A DNA stretch of 7,280 nucleotides from Actinomycetes bacterium (GCA_023418375.1 JAEZZV010000190.1:1-7280), one strand, 5' to 3'. Shown: positions 1 to 6,060, counted from the stretch's first letter. Program-made: numbers and translations. The notes: generated by a model from the sequence alone, not told the origin.

Positions 1-246
1 GTGCCGGTCGGCGACGCGCCGGCCGAGCGGGCGACGCTGCGGGCCCTGGTGCGCGAGCAGGCACAGACCCTCTGCGCCCCGGCCGGGCGGCACACGCTCG
101 TCGAGGTGCCGGTGCCGGAGGGCCTCGACGAGGCCCTGGCGACGACACCGGTCCGGCTCTCGACGATGGGCCGCGGCCTGGACGCCGATCCTGAGGCGTT
201 CGTCGCCGCAGCGGCCGCGGGCGTGCACGGCGAGCGCTCGCGCTGA
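1..246 (+). CDS. C-terminal part of a probable DUF3866-family protein (5' end outside the window)
   Basis: The frame is open at the left edge and ends with TGA at 244-246, so the visible 81 residues are most likely only a C-terminus; the GTG at position 1 may simply be an internal valine. The tail holds the string RLSTMGRGLDADPEAF followed by an alanine-rich stretch. This resembles, from memory, the end of the actinobacterial DUF3866 family, full-length members of which run to several hundred residues. No enzymatic function is known to me for that family. Third positions are strongly G/C, as in the rest of the window, which supports real coding. It is the only plus-strand gene and converges on the minus-strand operon, with two bases between the stops. 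The family name is a recognition call on a short fragment. Confidence 0.55.
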   Translation: MPVGDAPAERATLRALVREQAQTLCAPAGRHTLVEVPVPEGLDEALATTPVRLSTMGRGLDADPEAFVAAAAAGVHGERSR

Positions 247-255
247 GCTCAGCCG
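228..255. terminator. Palindromic hairpin across the convergent stops, possible bidirectional terminator
   Basis: The arms CGGCGAGC (228-235) and GCTC-A-GCCG (247-255) can form an 8-bp stem with one bulged A and an 11-base loop. Within the same stretch lie two abutting perfect 12-base palindromes, at 230-241 and 242-253. The second contains both stop codons, the plus-strand TGA (244-246) and the minus-strand TGA (read from 249-251). There is no T-tract on either side, so this is a candidate only; many actinobacterial terminators lack a strong U tail. Part of the dyad is coding sequence for both genes. Confidence 0.35.
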
Positions 256-647
256 GCGTGCTCCCACGCCTCGGCGAGCCACGCGGCGACCTCGTCGTCG
301 ACCTGGACCGGGTCGGTGACCTCGAGGTGGTGCATCCAGTGGCGCGGGCTGGACCGGACCACCTCCTTCCAGCGCGACGAGCCGTCGCGCCGCCCGAGCA
401 CCACCGAGACGACGACGGGTGCGCCCCGGCCGCCCAGGTACCGACCGGGCACCCACAGGTACACGACGCCTGCGCCCCGCGGGCTCACCCGCCGGAGCGC
501 GACCTGGCTGCGTGAGACGCGCACGTCGACGGGCCCCAACGCCGACAGCTCCCGGTGGACGGCACGCCAGGTACCGACGGCCACGGCCTCGTGGGCGAAG
601 TGCTCCTCGGGCGACGCCCCGACGACCCGATCGGCGTCCCGGTCCAC
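249..647 (-). CDS. DUF5655 domain-containing protein
   Basis: A 132-residue soluble protein that matches the small actinobacterial DUF5655 type as I know it. It has a central VDVRVSRSQVALRR segment, a YLWVPGRYL stretch and a C-terminal SPRHWMHHLEVTDPVQVDDEVAAWL block. No signal peptide or membrane segment is visible. The function is unknown; the family is often described only by its domain number. The GTG start at 647 is supported by a strong purine-rich Shine-Dalgarno (GGGGAGGGA) about seven bases upstream. The start lies 16 bases beyond the stop of the PH-domain gene, so it is probably the last gene of the same transcript. No catalytic motif could be assigned with confidence. Confidence 0.8.
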   Translation of the reverse strand: MDRDADRVVGASPEEHFAHEAVAVGTWRAVHRELSALGPVDVRVSRSQVALRRVSPRGAGVVYLWVPGRYLGGRGAPVVVSVVLGRRDGSSRWKEVVRSSPRHWMHHLEVTDPVQVDDEVAAWLAEAWEHAG

Positions 648-663
648 GTCCAGGTCCCTCCCC

Positions 664-1125
664 TCAGTCGTCGCGAGGTGTGGTCGAGTGGGCCGCGACG
701 AGCGTCGCCAGTCGGCGCGCCTCCGCCCGCGCCCGGTCGCCGTCGGCGCGCTGCACCGCCATCACCGGCAGGGTCTCACCGTCGGCGAGGTCGAGATGCA
801 CCCAGGGCCGGTCCGGCCCGAACCGCACCGAGACGATCTCAGCCCAGGCCAGGCGACGCGTGCGCACGAGGTTGCGCACGACGAGCCCCGCCGGGCCCGC
901 GTCGGCCCGCACACCCGCCTCCCGGAGCAGGAACCACGCCATCGCCACGCCGAGCGACACGAACCCGACGCGGTCCCCGGCGCCGAGCCGCACGCCCGTC
1001 ACGGCGGGCAGCGCCACGGCGAGACCCACCATCAGCCCGAGCGAGAGCGCCGCGAGCGGCAGGCACACGAGCCGTGCCGCGCGCGGCCGGAACGGCCGGT
1101 AGGCCGGCCCGGTGGTGTCGCTCAT
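664..1125 (-). CDS. Small membrane protein with a bacterial PH domain
   Basis: A 153-residue protein beginning with a basic, proline-containing stretch (RPFRPRAARL), followed by two hydrophobic segments at roughly residues 19-41 and 52-68. The rest (about 73-140) has the look of the bacterial PH fold: GLVVRNLVRTRRLAWAEIVSVRFG, then a tryptophan and an LADGETLPV strand. This is the usual plan of actinobacterial PH-domain proteins, often found near his genes, whose role is not established. The likely topology is a two-helix membrane hairpin with the PH domain in the cytoplasm. I chose the ATG at 1125 over the in-frame GTG at 1131 because GGGAG at 1137-1133 is seven bases from the ATG but only one from the GTG. 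It follows hisG by 51 bases, most of which form a hairpin. Confidence 0.8.
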   Translation of the reverse strand: MSDTTGPAYRPFRPRAARLVCLPLAALSLGLMVGLAVALPAVTGVRLGAGDRVGFVSLGVAMAWFLLREAGVRADAGPAGLVVRNLVRTRRLAWAEIVSVRFGPDRPWVHLDLADGETLPVMAVQRADGDRARAEARRLATLVAAHSTTPRDD

Positions 1126-1139
1126 GGGCACACTCCCGG

Positions 1140-1174
1140 GAGCGAGCCGACGCCCGGTCGGCCGACGGTCGCTC
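1140..1174 (-). terminator. Terminator-like hairpin just after hisG
   Basis: Two bases after the hisG stop, the transcript can fold GAGCGA-CCG-T-CG (1174-1164) against CG-T-CGG-C-TCGCTC (1151-1140). This gives about 11 pairs with one T-T mismatch and one bulge, and a GC-rich loop. No U-tract follows; the next bases hold the Shine-Dalgarno of the PH-domain gene. It could end or weaken transcription after hisG, or protect the 3' end of the upstream message. Seen by eye, not energy-scored. Confidence 0.35.
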
Positions 1175-1176
1175 GA

Positions 1177-2025
1177 CTAGATGCGGCAGGCGTGGATCGA
1201 GGTGACCAGGATCGCCCGCGCGCCGAGCTCGTACAACGCGTCCATGACGCGGTTCGTCTCGTCCCGGCGCACCATCGCCCGCACTGCGGCCCACTCGCTG
1301 TTGTGCAGCGGGGACACCGTCGGCGACTCCAGCCCGGGGGTGATCGCCACAGCCCGCTCCACGAGCGTGGTGGGCACGTCGTAGTCCATCAGCACGTACT
1401 GCCGGGCGACCAGGACGCCCTGGAGGCGACGAGCCAGCACCTCGAGGCCCGCCGGGACCTCCGCCTGTGCCCTGGGCCGGATGAGGACGGCCTCCGACTC
1501 GAGGATCGGGTCGCCGAACACCGACAGGCCCGCCCCGCGCAGCGTTGTCCCGGTCGAGACCACGTCGGCGACGACGTCGGCCACGCCCAGCTGGACGGCC
1601 GACTCCACCGCGCCGTCGAGACGGATGACCGATGCCTCGATGCCGCGCTCGCGCAGGTAGGAGTCCACGAGCACGGCGTACGAGGTCGCCACCCGCCGCC
1701 CGGCGACGTCGGCGAGGTCGCGCACCTTGTCCGCCGGGGCGGCGAACCGGAACGTCGAGCCCGCGAACCCGAGCTGCATGTGCTCGACCGCGTCGGCGCC
1801 CGAGTCCAGCAGCAGGTCGCGCCCCGTGATACCGGCGTCGACGGTCCCGGATCCGACGTACACCGCGATGTCGCGCGGGCGCAGGAAGAAGAACTCGATG
1901 TCGTTCTCCGGGTCCACGAGCACGAGGGTGCGCGGGTCGTGCCGCTGCCGGTAGCCGGCCTCGCGGAGCATGTCGACGGCGGGTTCGGAGAGCGAGCCCT
2001 TGTTGGGGACGGCGATGCGGAGCAT
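1177..2025 (-). CDS. hisG: ATP phosphoribosyltransferase, long form (HisG)
   Basis: Catalyses the first committed step of histidine synthesis, ATP + PRPP to phosphoribosyl-ATP, in the cytoplasm. The 282-residue length is that of the long form, which works without HisZ. The N-terminus MLRIAVPNKGSLSEPAVDML is typical, residues around 60-70 hold SGTVDAGITGRDLL, and the PRPP-binding segment DVVADVVSTGTTLR spans about 150-163. The last 70 residues or so (DYDVP...ILVTSIHACRI) form the ACT-like regulatory domain that binds histidine, so feedback inhibition is expected. The ATG at 2025 has GAAGGA nine bases upstream. It lies 67 bases after hisE, and the pair supplies steps one and two of the pathway; the other his genes are not in this window. 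Confidence 0.97.
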   Translation of the reverse strand: MLRIAVPNKGSLSEPAVDMLREAGYRQRHDPRTLVLVDPENDIEFFFLRPRDIAVYVGSGTVDAGITGRDLLLDSGADAVEHMQLGFAGSTFRFAAPADKVRDLADVAGRRVATSYAVLVDSYLRERGIEASVIRLDGAVESAVQLGVADVVADVVSTGTTLRGAGLSVFGDPILESEAVLIRPRAQAEVPAGLEVLARRLQGVLVARQYVLMDYDVPTTLVERAVAITPGLESPTVSPLHNSEWAAVRAMVRRDETNRVMDALYELGARAILVTSIHACRI

Positions 2026-2092
2026 GGTCCAGGGTCCTTCGTCGTGCGGGCAGCGGGGGTAGTCGACGGTCGCGGTGCGTGCCGCGGCCGGC

Positions 2093-2356
2093 TCACAGGT
2101 GGGTGTAGACGTCCTCGAGCGTGAGGCCGCGTGCGACCATCAGCACCTGCAGGTGGTAGAGGAGCTGCGAGATCTCCTCGGCGGTCCGCTCGTCGCCCTC
2201 GTGCTCCGCGGCCATCCAGACCTCGGCCGCCTCCTCGACGATCTTCTTGCCGATCGCATGGACGCCGGCGTCGAGCGCCGCGACGGTCCCGGACCCGGCC
2301 GGGCGCGTCCGCGCCTTCTCGCTGAGCTCGGCGAACAGGGCGTCGAAGGTCTTCAC
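2093..2356 (-). CDS. hisE: Phosphoribosyl-ATP pyrophosphatase (HisE)
   Basis: Hydrolyses phosphoribosyl-ATP to phosphoribosyl-AMP and pyrophosphate, the second step of histidine synthesis. The 87-residue protein is a stand-alone HisE of the all-helical MazG-like fold. KKIVEEAAEVWMAA (37-50) carries the acidic metal-binding helix, and EEISQLLYHLQVLM (60-73) the second. In the second helix the acid seen in many HisE proteins (as in ADLLYH) is Q here; I recall the same ISQLLY form in mycobacterial HisE, so this looks like a lineage trait. The GTG at 2356 is chosen because MKTFDALFAELSEKA is the usual actinobacterial N-terminus. The reading frame stays open upstream, but that part overlaps ribH. 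There is no good Shine-Dalgarno, and ribH ends 11 bases earlier, so translation is probably coupled to ribH. Confidence 0.95.
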   Translation of the reverse strand: MKTFDALFAELSEKARTRPAGSGTVAALDAGVHAIGKKIVEEAAEVWMAAEHEGDERTAEEISQLLYHLQVLMVARGLTLEDVYTHL

Positions 2357-2367
2357 AGGCGACAAGC

Positions 2368-2880
2368 CTAGAGGGCCGCCGATCCGACCGACGATGCCGT
2401 CCCTCCCTCGGGACGGGCGAGGTCGCGAAGGACCAGCGCCGTGGCGACGGCCGCCTGTGCCGCCTCCAGACCCTTGTCCTCCGACGAGCCGGGCAGGCCG
2501 GCCCGGTCGAGCGCCTGGGCGTCGTCGTCGCACGTGAGCACGCCGAACCCGACGGGCACGCCCGTGCGCACGGACACGTCCGTCAGCCCGACGGTCGCCG
2601 CCTGGCAGACGTAGTCGAAGTGCGGCGTGCCGCCCCGGATGACGACACCCAGCGCGACGACGGCGTCCACCGTCGGCGCGAGGCGGGCGGCGGCCACCGG
2701 CAGCTCGAACGCGCCCGGTACCCGCACCCAGCGGACGTCGGTCACGCCGGCCGCCGCCAGGCCCCGCCGCGCGCCGTCGATCAGGCCGTCCATCACGACG
2801 TCGTGCCAGCTCGCCGCGACGACCGCGACCCCCAGGCCGGCCCCGTCGACGCTGAGGCTGGGTGCCCCGTGCCCGCTCAT
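2368..2880 (-). CDS. ribH: 6,7-dimethyl-8-ribityllumazine synthase (RibH)
   Basis: Condenses 5-amino-6-ribitylaminouracil with 3,4-dihydroxy-2-butanone 4-phosphate to give lumazine, the penultimate step of riboflavin synthesis. Members assemble into pentamers or icosahedral 60-mers. The 170-residue protein shows the ring-stacking aromatic in AASWHD (W26), VPGAFELP (54-61), LGVVIRGGTPHFDYV with the catalytic His (H87), and LDRAGLPGSSEDKG (124-137), whose Arg (R126) binds phosphate in the family. A tail of about 15 residues rich in Gly, Ser and Ala (from P157) extends past the usual end. The ATG at 2880 sits in a 4-base ATGA overlap with the ribBA stop and has GGAGGAG five bases upstream, so it has its own strong ribosome site and may also be coupled. 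Confidence 0.97.
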   Translation of the reverse strand: MSGHGAPSLSVDGAGLGVAVVAASWHDVVMDGLIDGARRGLAAAGVTDVRWVRVPGAFELPVAAARLAPTVDAVVALGVVIRGGTPHFDYVCQAATVGLTDVSVRTGVPVGFGVLTCDDDAQALDRAGLPGSSEDKGLEAAQAAVATALVLRDLARPEGGTASSVGSAAL

Positions 2881-4145
2881 CGGATCTCCTCCAGGGTCTC
2901 GGGGCTCAGCAGGTGCCCCATCTGCTGCGCCTTGGTGCGCAGGTAGGACAGGTTCTCGGCGGTGCGCCCGACCTCGTGCGGCACGACCTCGTCGACGGCG
3001 ATGCCGTGCGCCGTCAGGCCGGTCACCTTGGCGGGGTTGTTGGTCAGCAACCGGACCCGGTCCAGGCCGAGGTCGGCGAGGATCGCGGCCGCGGCCCCGT
3101 ACTCGCGCCGGTCCGCCGGCAGGCCCAGCTCGAGGTTCGCCTGCACGGTGTCCCGCCCGGCGTCCTGCAGCGCGTACGCCGAGATCTTCGACAGCAGGCC
3201 GATGCCGCGGCCCTCGTGGCCCCGCAGGTACACGACCGCGCCGCCCTCGACGGCGGCCCGGGCGAGGGCCGCGTCCAGCTGGGGCCCGCAGTCGCAGCGG
3301 CGCGACCCGAAGGCGTCGCCGGTCAGGCACTCCGAGTGCACCCGGACAACCGGCACCGCCCGGGGGTCCGTGGGCTCCGCGGCGACGAGCGCGGCGTGCC
3401 CGGAACCCGTGCGCAGGTCGCGGTAGCCGTGCACGACGAACCTCCCGTGCCGGGTCGGCAGCGTGGCCGATCCCGTGCGGACCACGCGCCGCTCCGGCGC
3501 GGGCGTCGTCTCGGGCCCCGGCACGTCGTCGTGCGCCCGGCGCCAGGCGGCCAGGTCGGCGATCGTCAGCACGACGAGGCCTTCCTCACGGGCCAGCGCG
3601 GCCGCGTCGACGAGCCGCATCATGGACCCGTCGTCGTGCACGAGCTCGGCGATGCCGGCCACCGGCTCCAGCCCTGCCAGCCGGCACAGGTCGACCGCGG
3701 CCTCCGTGTGCCCCGCCCGGTGCAGGACGCCGCCGGGGACCGCCCGCAGCGGTAGCACGTGGCCAGGCCGGATGATCGAGTGGGGACCGGCACCGGGATC
3801 GGCCAGCACCCGCAGCGTCCGGGCCCGGTCGGCCGCGGAGATGCCGGTCGTCACGCCGTCGGCCGCGTCCACGGTCACCGTGTAGGCGGTGCGGCGCGGG
3901 TCCTGGCTCGCCGGCACCATCAGGGGCAGCTCGAGCGCGTCCGCCCGTGCCGCCGGCATCGGCGCACAGAGGTATCCCGACGAGTGCCGGATGGTCCAGC
4001 CCACCCACTCCGTCGTCGCCGACTGCGCGGCGAGGATCACGTCGGTCTCGTCCTCGCGGTCCGGGGAGTCGGCCACGACCACCGGCCGGCCGGCCCGGAG
4101 GGCCGCGATGGCCTCCTCGACCGTGCCGAGGTGCAGGTCGCTCAT
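2877..4145 (-). CDS. ribBA: Bifunctional 3,4-dihydroxy-2-butanone 4-phosphate synthase / GTP cyclohydrolase II (RibBA)
   Basis: Feeds both branches of riboflavin synthesis: the N-terminal RibB domain (about 1-205) makes dihydroxybutanone phosphate from ribulose 5-phosphate, and the C-terminal RibA domain (about 222-415) opens GTP. RibB landmarks are DREDETD (29-35), HSSGYLC (54-60), TGISAADR (100-107), RPGHVLPLRA (126-135) and GHTEA with the metal His (H146). The first motif departs from the usual DRENEGD; the Arg and the acids that line the site (R30, E31, E33, D35) remain. RibA shows the zinc set HSECLTGDAFGSRRCDCG (C273, C284, C286), GHEGRGIGLLSKISAYALQD and LLTNNPAKV, with D345 and R347 matching the catalytic pair of E. 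coli RibA. The total of 422 residues is normal. The ATG at 4145 overlaps the ribE stop by four bases (ATGA); the frame remains open upstream without meaning. Both active sites look intact. Confidence 0.96.
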   Translation of the reverse strand: MSDLHLGTVEEAIAALRAGRPVVVADSPDREDETDVILAAQSATTEWVGWTIRHSSGYLCAPMPAARADALELPLMVPASQDPRRTAYTVTVDAADGVTTGISAADRARTLRVLADPGAGPHSIIRPGHVLPLRAVPGGVLHRAGHTEAAVDLCRLAGLEPVAGIAELVHDDGSMMRLVDAAALAREEGLVVLTIADLAAWRRAHDDVPGPETTPAPERRVVRTGSATLPTRHGRFVVHGYRDLRTGSGHAALVAAEPTDPRAVPVVRVHSECLTGDAFGSRRCDCGPQLDAALARAAVEGGAVVYLRGHEGRGIGLLSKISAYALQDAGRDTVQANLELGLPADRREYGAAAAILADLGLDRVRLLTNNPAKVTGLTAHGIAVDEVVPHEVGRTAENLSYLRTKAQQMGHLLSPETLEEIR

Positions 4146-4753
4146 GCCGCGCCCCCCTCTCGCGGGCCGCCCGCGAGCAGCCGCTCGACGTACTTCGCGA
4201 TGACGTCGACCTCGAGGTTCACGCGGTCGCCGACGCCGAGGCGGCCGAGAGTGGTCACCTCGAGCGTCGTCGGGATGAGCGCGATGCCGAACCCGTCGTC
4301 GGTCACGTGCGTGACCGTCAGCGAGACGCCCGAGACGGCGATCGAGCCCTTCTCGGCGACGTACCGGGCCAGCGTCTCCGGCAGCTCGACGTCGACCTCG
4401 TCCCACCGGGGTCCGGGACGGCGCGCGGCGATCCGCCCCACCCCGTCCACGTGCCCCTGCACGATGTGCCCGTCCAGGCGCCCGCCGGCGGGCACCGCGC
4501 GCTCGAGGTTCACGGGGCTCCCGGCGACGAGGTCGCCCAGCGTGCTGCGACGCAGTGACTCCGGCATGACGTCGACGGCGAACGTGCCGGCGGCGACATC
4601 GGTCACCGTGAGGCAGACGCCGTCGACCGCGATCGAGTGGCCGACCTGCGTCCCCTCGGTGACGAGCGGCCCCCGGAGCCGGAGCCGGGCGTCCTCCCCT
4701 GCGCGCTCCACGGCGACGACGGTGCCGATCTCCTCGACGATCCCGGTGAACAT
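4142..4753 (-). CDS. ribE: Riboflavin synthase, alpha subunit (RibE)
   Basis: Dismutates two molecules of 6,7-dimethyl-8-ribityllumazine to riboflavin and 5-amino-6-ribitylaminouracil, the last step of the pathway; the enzyme is normally a trimer. The 203-residue protein has the internal duplication of the family: the first lumazine-binding barrel starts MFTGIVEEIG and holds VGHSIAVDGVCLTVT (37-51), and the second holds KGSIAVSGVSLTVT (135-148). GHIVQGHVDG (95-104) is the signature between them. The ATG at 4753 shares its A with the ribD stop (TGATG) and has GAGGAG five bases upstream. The frame is open far upstream across ribD, but MFTGIVEE is the universal N-terminus, which fixes the start. 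The same gene is called ribC in some organisms. Confidence 0.97.
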   Translation of the reverse strand: MFTGIVEEIGTVVAVERAGEDARLRLRGPLVTEGTQVGHSIAVDGVCLTVTDVAAGTFAVDVMPESLRRSTLGDLVAGSPVNLERAVPAGGRLDGHIVQGHVDGVGRIAARRPGPRWDEVDVELPETLARYVAEKGSIAVSGVSLTVTHVTDDGFGIALIPTTLEVTTLGRLGVGDRVNLEVDVIAKYVERLLAGGPREGGAA

Positions 4754-5928
4754 CAGTGCTCCTCTCCCACCGGGTCCGTGCCCGGTCCTGGTTCTGCGAC
4801 GACGACGATGTCCGGCCCGACCCGCTCGACGCTGCGCACACGCAGGCGGAGGGCCTCGGCGATGCCGGTGATCCCGAGGTCGCGCACTGCAGCCGGGCCC
4901 GCCCCGAGCAGGACGGGCGCGACGTACGCGACCACCTCGTCCACGAGGCCCGCGCGCAGGAAGGCAGCGGACAGCGTCGGACCGCCCTCGACGAGCAGGT
5001 GCCGCACCTGCCGCTCGGCGAGCACCGCGACGACCTCGGCAGGGTCGTGCGTCCGCACGTGCAGGACCTCCCCGCCCGGCCCGTGCAGCCGGGCCGTCGC
5101 GGGCAGGTCGCGTTCGCCGACGACGACGCGCAGGGGCTGGTGCGGGGCCGCCGACCCGTCCGGCCGGCGGGCGGTCAGAGTCGGGTCGTCCGTCAGCGCC
5201 GTGCCGGTGCCCACGGCGATCGCCCCCACCTCGGCCCGCAGGCGGTGGGCATGGGCGCGCGCCTGGGCGGACGTGATCCACCGCGCGGACCCGTCCGCGG
5301 CGGCCACGCGGCCGTCCAGGCTCGCGGCGAGCTTCAGCGTGACCCACGGGCGTCCGGCGCGCACGGACCCCGCCCATACGCGCAGGAGCTCGGCGGCGGC
5401 GACCGCGCGCACGCCTCCGACGACGTCGACCCCGCCCGCCCGGAGCACCTCCGCCCCGCCGGCGGCCGTGGGGTTCGGGTCGGCCAGGCCGTACACGACC
5501 CGGGCGACGCCGGCCTCCAGCAGCAGGTCGGCGCAGGGACCGGTGCGACCGGTGTGGCTGCACGGCTCGAGCGTCACGACCGCCGTGGCACCGCTGGTGA
5601 CGACTCCCGCGGCCCGGGCGGACGCCACCGCCACGGCCTCGGCGTGCGCCGTGCCGGCGCCCTCGTGCCAGCCCTCCGCCAGCGTTCGGCCCGACCCGTC
5701 GAGCAGCACGCAGCCGACGCGTGGGTTGGGCCCGCCCACGGGGCCCCGCGTCGCGAGCTCCAGCGCGCGGTCCATCGCGGCGAGCTCGTGGGGGCTGACG
5801 GCAGGCGCGACCTCGCCACCAGCGGCCTGCCTGGCATCACCCACCGGTGCCGTCCTTCCCCGAGCGAGAGGCCCCGGGGCGTGGGCGCAGAAGGACGCCA
5901 GGACGCCGCCCGTCCGGGCGACGCCCAC
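4753..5928 (-). CDS. ribD: Bifunctional pyrimidine deaminase / reductase (RibD)
   Basis: Carries out the second and third steps after GTP opening: deamination of the diaminopyrimidine and NADPH-dependent reduction of its ribosyl side chain. With the 5928 start it has 391 residues. The deaminase domain (about 48-170) shows GGPNPRVGCVLL, the zinc site HAE (H95, E97) and PCSHTGRTGPC (C123, C132). The reductase domain (about 190-385) begins PWVTLKLAASLDGRVA and contains TDDPTL and LLVEGGPTL (311-319). The start is uncertain. GTG 5928 has GGGAGGAGG just upstream but lies inside the riboswitch P1 stem and adds about 28 atypical residues. GTG 5844 has GGGGAAGGA eight bases upstream and gives 363 residues, the usual family length. 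Codons just before 5844 include several that are rare here (CCT, GCT, GGA, AGG). First gene of the rib operon, under the FMN riboswitch. Confidence 0.95.
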   Translation of the reverse strand: MGVARTGGVLASFCAHAPGPLARGRTAPVGDARQAAGGEVAPAVSPHELAAMDRALELATRGPVGGPNPRVGCVLLDGSGRTLAEGWHEGAGTAHAEAVAVASARAAGVVTSGATAVVTLEPCSHTGRTGPCADLLLEAGVARVVYGLADPNPTAAGGAEVLRAGGVDVVGGVRAVAAAELLRVWAGSVRAGRPWVTLKLAASLDGRVAAADGSARWITSAQARAHAHRLRAEVGAIAVGTGTALTDDPTLTARRPDGSAAPHQPLRVVVGERDLPATARLHGPGGEVLHVRTHDPAEVVAVLAERQVRHLLVEGGPTLSAAFLRAGLVDEVVAYVAPVLLGAGPAAVRDLGITGIAEALRLRVRSVERVGPDIVVVAEPGPGTDPVGEEH

Positions 5929-5940
5929 GTGCCTCCTCCC
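5842..5940 (-). promoter_or_regulatory. Expression platform of the FMN riboswitch, with two possible ribD ribosome sites
   Basis: Downstream of the aptamer are two candidate initiation sites: GGGAGGAGG (5940-5932) before GTG 5928, and GGGGAAGGA (5861-5853) before GTG 5844. CGTGGGCG (5929-5922), which holds the first GTG, is exactly complementary to CGCCCACG (5887-5880) and shares bases 5929-5927 with P1 of the aptamer, so the two stems exclude each other. Next to it CCCCG (5879-5875) can pair with CGGGG (5862-5858), covering the second Shine-Dalgarno. There is no U-tract, so control of translation is more likely than termination. The pairing is read by eye and the switching model is inference. 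Confidence 0.5.
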
Positions 5941-6060
5941 ATCCGGGCTTTCACCGTCGGTCCTGGAGTTTCACCAGATCAACCTCACCGGGCGTCGCCG
6001 CCAGGTCAGGGTCGCGGACTGTCACCGCCGGCTCGGACTTACACCGACCCCGGAGCACGT
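5927..6060 (-). ncRNA. FMN riboswitch (RFN element) aptamer
   Basis: The leader of ribD carries the conserved RFN blocks in order. AGCCGGCGGTGACAGTCCG lies at 6033-6015, GGTGAAACTCC at 5975-5965, GGACCGACGGTGAAAG at 5963-5948 and CCCGGATGGGAGGAGG at 5947-5932. P1 is formed by ACGTGC (6060-6055) with GCACGT (5932-5927). The variable arm has ACCT (6006-6003) with AGGT (5985-5982), enclosing a GGCG-GCGA-CGCC hairpin capped by a GNRA loop. CTGG-TGAAACT-CCAG forms another conserved hairpin. Such elements bind FMN and lower expression of riboflavin genes when flavin is plentiful. It lies between rpe and ribD, 57 bases after the rpe stop. Identity is secure; the exact ends are approximate. Confidence 0.95.

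Noticed and set aside
2071..2086. Small hairpin CGCGG/CCGCG in the 67-base gap between hisE and hisG, considered as a hisG attenuator
   Set aside because: Only five pairs, with no leader peptide containing His codons, no T-box motif and no alternative stem or U-tract. The gap otherwise shows only the hisG ribosome site.
316..2124. Long plus-strand open frame of about 600 codons
   Set aside because: It runs antisense to hisG, the PH-domain and DUF5655 genes, is dominated by Arg, Pro, His and Gly, and resembles no family. Long antisense frames are expected in DNA of this GC content.
4146..4841. Upstream in-frame extension of ribBA (and likewise of ribE up to 5563)
   Set aside because: The extensions overlap genuine ribE and ribD coding sequence in another frame. 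Family N-termini and ATGA or TGATG overlaps place the starts at 4145 and 4753.
2627..4871. Several plus-strand frames opposite ribBA and ribE, 300-380 codons each
   Set aside because: They overlap each other in different frames, lack ribosome sites and are Arg/Pro/Ala-rich. The opposite strand encodes certain enzymes.
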